Positions 61,693-64,000 of a stretch of DNA of 64,000 nt are shown here, one piece after another. The stretch is from Ruania alba (GTDB lineage: Bacteria > Actinomycetota > Actinomycetes > Actinomycetales > Beutenbergiaceae), in NCBI RefSeq assembly GCF_900105765.1, contig NZ_FNTX01000002.1:1736001-1800000 (forward strand), read 5' to 3'. The position numbers and the translations under genes were made by a program. The notes beneath the pieces are model-generated. The model saw nothing but the letters and a program-made list of their open reading frames with translations, had not been told where the DNA came from and ran no database searches. Each line of letters opens with the position of its first letter. Within the stretch, counting starts at the first letter, position 1.

Positions 61693-61839
61693 GGTGTCAG
61701 GCTAACGATCTCCGGGATGGCTGGTTGACGCCGCCGGACGGCGGCGGAGGAGGTGCTGTGCGGTGATGCCGTCAGCGGTGGTGCAGACAGATAAGGTGGT
61801 GCGAGGACTTAGTGGGGATTGCGTACGGGAAGGGCCGGA

Positions 61840-62517
61840 GTGAGCGACCTCATCGACACAGGCGAGATGTACCTCAAGACAGTGTTCGAGCTGATCGAGG
61901 AGGGCATCGTGCCGCTGCGCGCGCGGATCGCCGAACGCCTCGGCCACTCCGGACCCACGGTCTCCCAGACTGTGGCGCGCCTCGAACGTGACGGCCTGAT
62001 GGTGGTCACCGGTGACCGGCACCTGGAACTCACCGAGCTGGGAATGACCCGCGCTACGCGCGTGATGCGCAAGCACCGGTTGGCGGAACGGTTGTTGACC
62101 GACGTGATCGGCCTGGACTGGCCGCACGTGCACGAAGAGGCGTGCCGCTGGGAGCACGTGATGAGCAGGCAGGTGGAAGAGCGCCTGATCGCGTTGCTCG
62201 ACCATCCGGGCTTCGACCCCTATGGGAACCCGATCCCCGGCCTGGACGAGTTCGGCGACCCGGCGCCGGTCGGTGACCTGGGTATCTGGCTGACCGACGT
62301 ACCCACCGGCGCCGAGTACATCGTCGCCCGCCTCGGTGAACCGCTGCAGGTGGACACCGACCTGCTGGCGAGCTTCCAGGAGGCCGGCATCAAGCCCGGC
62401 GCGCGGATCTCACACACGGAGCAGAACGGCACCTACACAGTGGCGCCTGCCGACTCCGAGCTCGTGCTCGAGCTCGACGGGTACGCCGCGAAGCACGTGT
62501 TCGTCACCCCGGTCTGA
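61840..62517 (+). CDS. DtxR/IdeR family metal-dependent repressor
   Basis: A 225-aa regulator. The ligands of DtxR are present at matching positions: Met 10, Cys 102, Glu 105, His 106 (site 2) and His 79, Glu 83, His 98 (site 1). The HTH is RARIAERLGHSGPTVSQTVARLERDGL, and the C-terminal third is an SH3-like FeoA domain. It probably senses Fe2+ or Mn2+. GGGAAGG lies before GTG 61840; an upstream in-frame start at 61819 adds seven residues. Confidence 0.92.
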   Translation: MSDLIDTGEMYLKTVFELIEEGIVPLRARIAERLGHSGPTVSQTVARLERDGLMVVTGDRHLELTELGMTRATRVMRKHRLAERLLTDVIGLDWPHVHEEACRWEHVMSRQVEERLIALLDHPGFDPYGNPIPGLDEFGDPAPVGDLGIWLTDVPTGAEYIVARLGEPLQVDTDLLASFQEAGIKPGARISHTEQNGTYTVAPADSELVLELDGYAAKHVFVTPV

Positions 62518-62582
62518 CCGCACGGGCGTGGGCGCCTGTGTGTGCGCTGTGACACTCCTGATCGCGAATCGTGACCTGAACG

Positions 62583-62611
62583 TGACATTTGGTCGTGGCT
62601 TCGGGTACTGT
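62583..62611 (+). promoter_or_regulatory. Promoter of the riboswitch-NlpC/P60 transcript
   Basis: TGACAT (62583-62588), a 17-base spacer and TACTGT (62606-62611), about 45 bases before the riboswitch aptamer. Confidence 0.5.
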
Positions 62612-62650
62612 GCGTATTGCTCGACGAAACCCTCCTTCGACGAGTACCCC

Positions 62651-62823
62651 GGGCGGACGCCAAACCCTGTCACCGCCTATGGGTTACCGACGTACCCGTG
62701 ACAGGGGCGGGGGACCCACTTCCGGTGCGTGAGCACCTAGGGGTGAAGTCCACCGAGAAACACCAGCGGCGGACCGGGTGAAACTCCTCCCACCCGAACC
62801 CGACAGCTCACCTCGTAGGCGTC
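62651..62823 (+). promoter_or_regulatory. c-di-AMP riboswitch (ydaO/yuaA type)
   Basis: Conserved blocks occur in order: GACGCCAAACCCTGTCAC, GGGGCGGGGGACCCA, GGGGTGAAGTCC, and CCCGACAGCTCACCTCGTAGGCG. GTGACAGGGG pairs back with CCTGTCAC. Actinobacteria use this class in front of cell-wall hydrolases such as rpfA and NlpC/P60. The 3' end is directly followed by AGGAGAGG, the ribosome binding site of the next gene, so ligand binding may affect translation as well as transcription. Confidence 0.93.
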
Positions 62824-62839
62824 AGGAGAGGCAAGCGAA

Positions 62840-63640
62840 TTGACTCAGTGCACTGAGCGCGCGCGGCACCGCGCGGCGCGCCGCCCCGTCACCCCCCTCA
62901 CGACATTCGGTCAGGCAGTCAGTGGCCCCGCGGGACGCCGCACGGCTGTTGCCGTGGCGTCCTCCGGGATCATCCTCAGCCTGAGCGCGTCCGCAGCGAT
63001 CGCCGGACCTACTGCCCAGAACGTGGCCCCGGTGCGTACCGCGAACCTCACCGCAGCCGCTGCTACGGATGCGGAAGACTCCGTGGCCGTCTCGCAGGCG
63101 GTCACCGTGGCAGCGGACGTCAACTGGAGCCTGGGCAGCGAGGTCGAGGTCTCCGCTGAGGCCCCGCCGCCTCCGCCCCCGCCGGAGCCCGAGCCGGAGC
63201 CCGAGCCGGTCGTCACCTACGAGCGCACCGAGCAGACCTCCCGCTCCACCGAGCGGGCGGAGCCGGAGCCCGAGCCCGAGCCAGCCCCGGTGGCTGCCTC
63301 CGGTGTGGGTGCGCAGATCGTGGAGATCGCCTACCGCTACCTGGGCACCCCGTATGTCTGGGGCGGCTCCACGCCGTCCGGGTTCGACTGCTCCGGGTTC
63401 ACGTCCTACGTGTACGCCCAGGTCGGCATCTCTCTGCCGCGATCCTCGGGTGCGCAGGCCGGTGCCGGCACCCGCGTCTCGGCCTCCGAGGCCCGCCCTG
63501 GCGACCTCGTCTGGTGGCCGGGCCACATCGGCATCTACCTCGGTGGCAACCAGCACATCGCTGCTCGCAACCCGGGTACACCGCTGACCGCCGGCCCGAT
63601 CTACAACTCCAGCCCGACCTTCATCCGCGTCGCCGGCTGA
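62840..63640 (+). CDS. NlpC/P60 cell-wall hydrolase under c-di-AMP riboswitch
   Basis: A 266-aa secreted protein. Residues 1-56 form a long signal peptide, then a Pro/Glu-rich linker (107-150). The NlpC/P60 domain (155-266) has YLGTPYVWGGSTPSGFDCSG with catalytic Cys 184, DLVWWPGHIGIYLG with His 229, and QHIAARN with the third polar residue. Such enzymes cut gamma-D-Glu-diaminopimelate bonds in peptidoglycan. The start is TTG 62840, 9 bases after AGGAGAGG. Confidence 0.92.
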   Translation: MTQCTERARHRAARRPVTPLTTFGQAVSGPAGRRTAVAVASSGIILSLSASAAIAGPTAQNVAPVRTANLTAAAATDAEDSVAVSQAVTVAADVNWSLGSEVEVSAEAPPPPPPPEPEPEPEPVVTYERTEQTSRSTERAEPEPEPEPAPVAASGVGAQIVEIAYRYLGTPYVWGGSTPSGFDCSGFTSYVYAQVGISLPRSSGAQAGAGTRVSASEARPGDLVWWPGHIGIYLGGNQHIAARNPGTPLTAGPIYNSSPTFIRVAG

Positions 63641-63657
63641 ATCGCGCCAGAGTCTCA

Positions 63658-63696
63658 CGAACGGCCCGTTCCCTGACGCAGGGGACGGGCCGTTCG
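63658..63696 (+). terminator. 16-bp terminator hairpin after the NlpC/P60 gene
   Basis: CGAACGGCCCGTTCCC (63658-63673) pairs at 15 of 16 positions with 63681-63696; loop TGACGCA, followed by TCATTTCC. Confidence 0.85.
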
Positions 63697-63851
63697 TCAT
63701 TTCCGGGTACGGTGCTCAGCACGACGGTGGGTACCACGTGCGTGCCCGCCGGTGTCCAGCAGACGAGCGGTGCGCGATCGCCAGGCAAGGCGCGGCGCGG
63801 GCGTGCACACTTGTCCCAACAGTTCCTCAACTCCTCGGGGGTGACGTGGTC

Positions 63852-64000
63852 ATGGAGCACGAACAGGTCGTCCTGGTCGGCGTCGACGGTTCGCCGGCCA
63901 GCCTGAACGCTCTGGAGTGGGCTGTGGCCCAGGCGCGACGGGTCGGCTGGCGGCTGCACCTGGTGTGCGCCTATGCGCTCCCCACCTTCGCTGCTGCCTC
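63852..64000 (+). CDS. Universal stress protein (UspA-like), 5' part
   Basis: Only the first ~49 codons are in the window. VVLVGVDGSPASLNALEWAVAQARR is the N-terminal strand and helix of a Usp domain with the VxVDGS nucleotide-site opening, and LHLVCAYALP the second strand. GGGGGTGA lies about 8 bases before ATG 63852. The rest lies beyond the window. Confidence 0.82.
   Translation, partial: MEHEQVVLVGVDGSPASLNALEWAVAQARRVGWRLHLVCAYALPTFAAA

Overview
The window is high-GC DNA with densely packed, often 4-bp-overlapping genes. The gene set points to a Gram-positive actinobacterium, probably of the order Micrococcales: an actinobacterial XPB helicase next to a helicase-associated protein, DUF3027, DUF2530, a VLRF1-type protein, a DUF222/HNH protein, an ECF42-type sigma factor, DtxR, and a c-di-AMP riboswitch in front of an NlpC/P60 hydrolase. 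The genus cannot be fixed from sequence alone.

Region 1 (1-12.6 kb) is a molybdenum cofactor and molybdate uptake region. It holds the 3' end of moaB/mog, then moaE-moaA, a nucleotidyltransferase-like gene and an inositol-phosphatase-like gene on the plus strand. On the minus strand are moeZ-moeA-moaC-mobA-moaD, with mobA fused to a C-terminal DUF6457 domain. Further on are mopI (HTH plus molybdate-binding TOBE) and modABC. A small VOC-EVE-SDR operon with a divergent MarR gene sits between the two parts. A 65-bp element occurs directly at stop codons in this region: two full copies and one truncated copy before moaE, and one copy before modA.

Region 2 (12.6-26.3 kb) carries an orphan nucleotidyltransferase, a two-component system, a NYN nuclease, an MFS exporter divergent from a YCII/ECF42 sigma pair, PspA and a TPM-domain membrane protein, a GATase, an AhpD-like protein divergent from a CGNR-type regulator, and the XPB helicase. 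The MFS and YCII/ECF42 genes share mirror-image promoters that look like ECF42 targets.

Region 3 (26.5-32.2 kb) and region 5 (38.4-48.2 kb) are two related fucoside-utilisation loci. Each has its own regulator (LacI or ROK), a lipoprotein sugar-binding protein, two ABC permeases and a GH29 alpha-L-fucosidase. Neither has its own ATPase. The second also has a split M81 metallopeptidase, CutC, a ROK kinase and a phosphomannose-isomerase-like protein that lacks its metal-binding half. They interrupt what looks like a conserved backbone.

Region 4 (32.3-38.4 kb) and region 6 (48.3-54.6 kb) are that backbone: the helicase-associated protein, cold-shock protein, DUF3027, a small secreted repeat peptide, MFS, VLRF1-like protein, a 2-hydroxyacid dehydrogenase, DUF2530, a purine permease, a DUF222/HNH protein with a hexanucleotide microsatellite, and a MarR-MFS pair.

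Region 7 (54.7-64 kb) starts with a TPP riboswitch and the ykoFEDC thiamine/HMP transporter, whose ATPase gene appears frameshifted near its start. After that come an SDR, serC, a citrate-synthase paralogue that has lost its catalytic residues, a DtxR regulator, a c-di-AMP riboswitch with an NlpC/P60 hydrolase, and the start of a universal stress protein gene.
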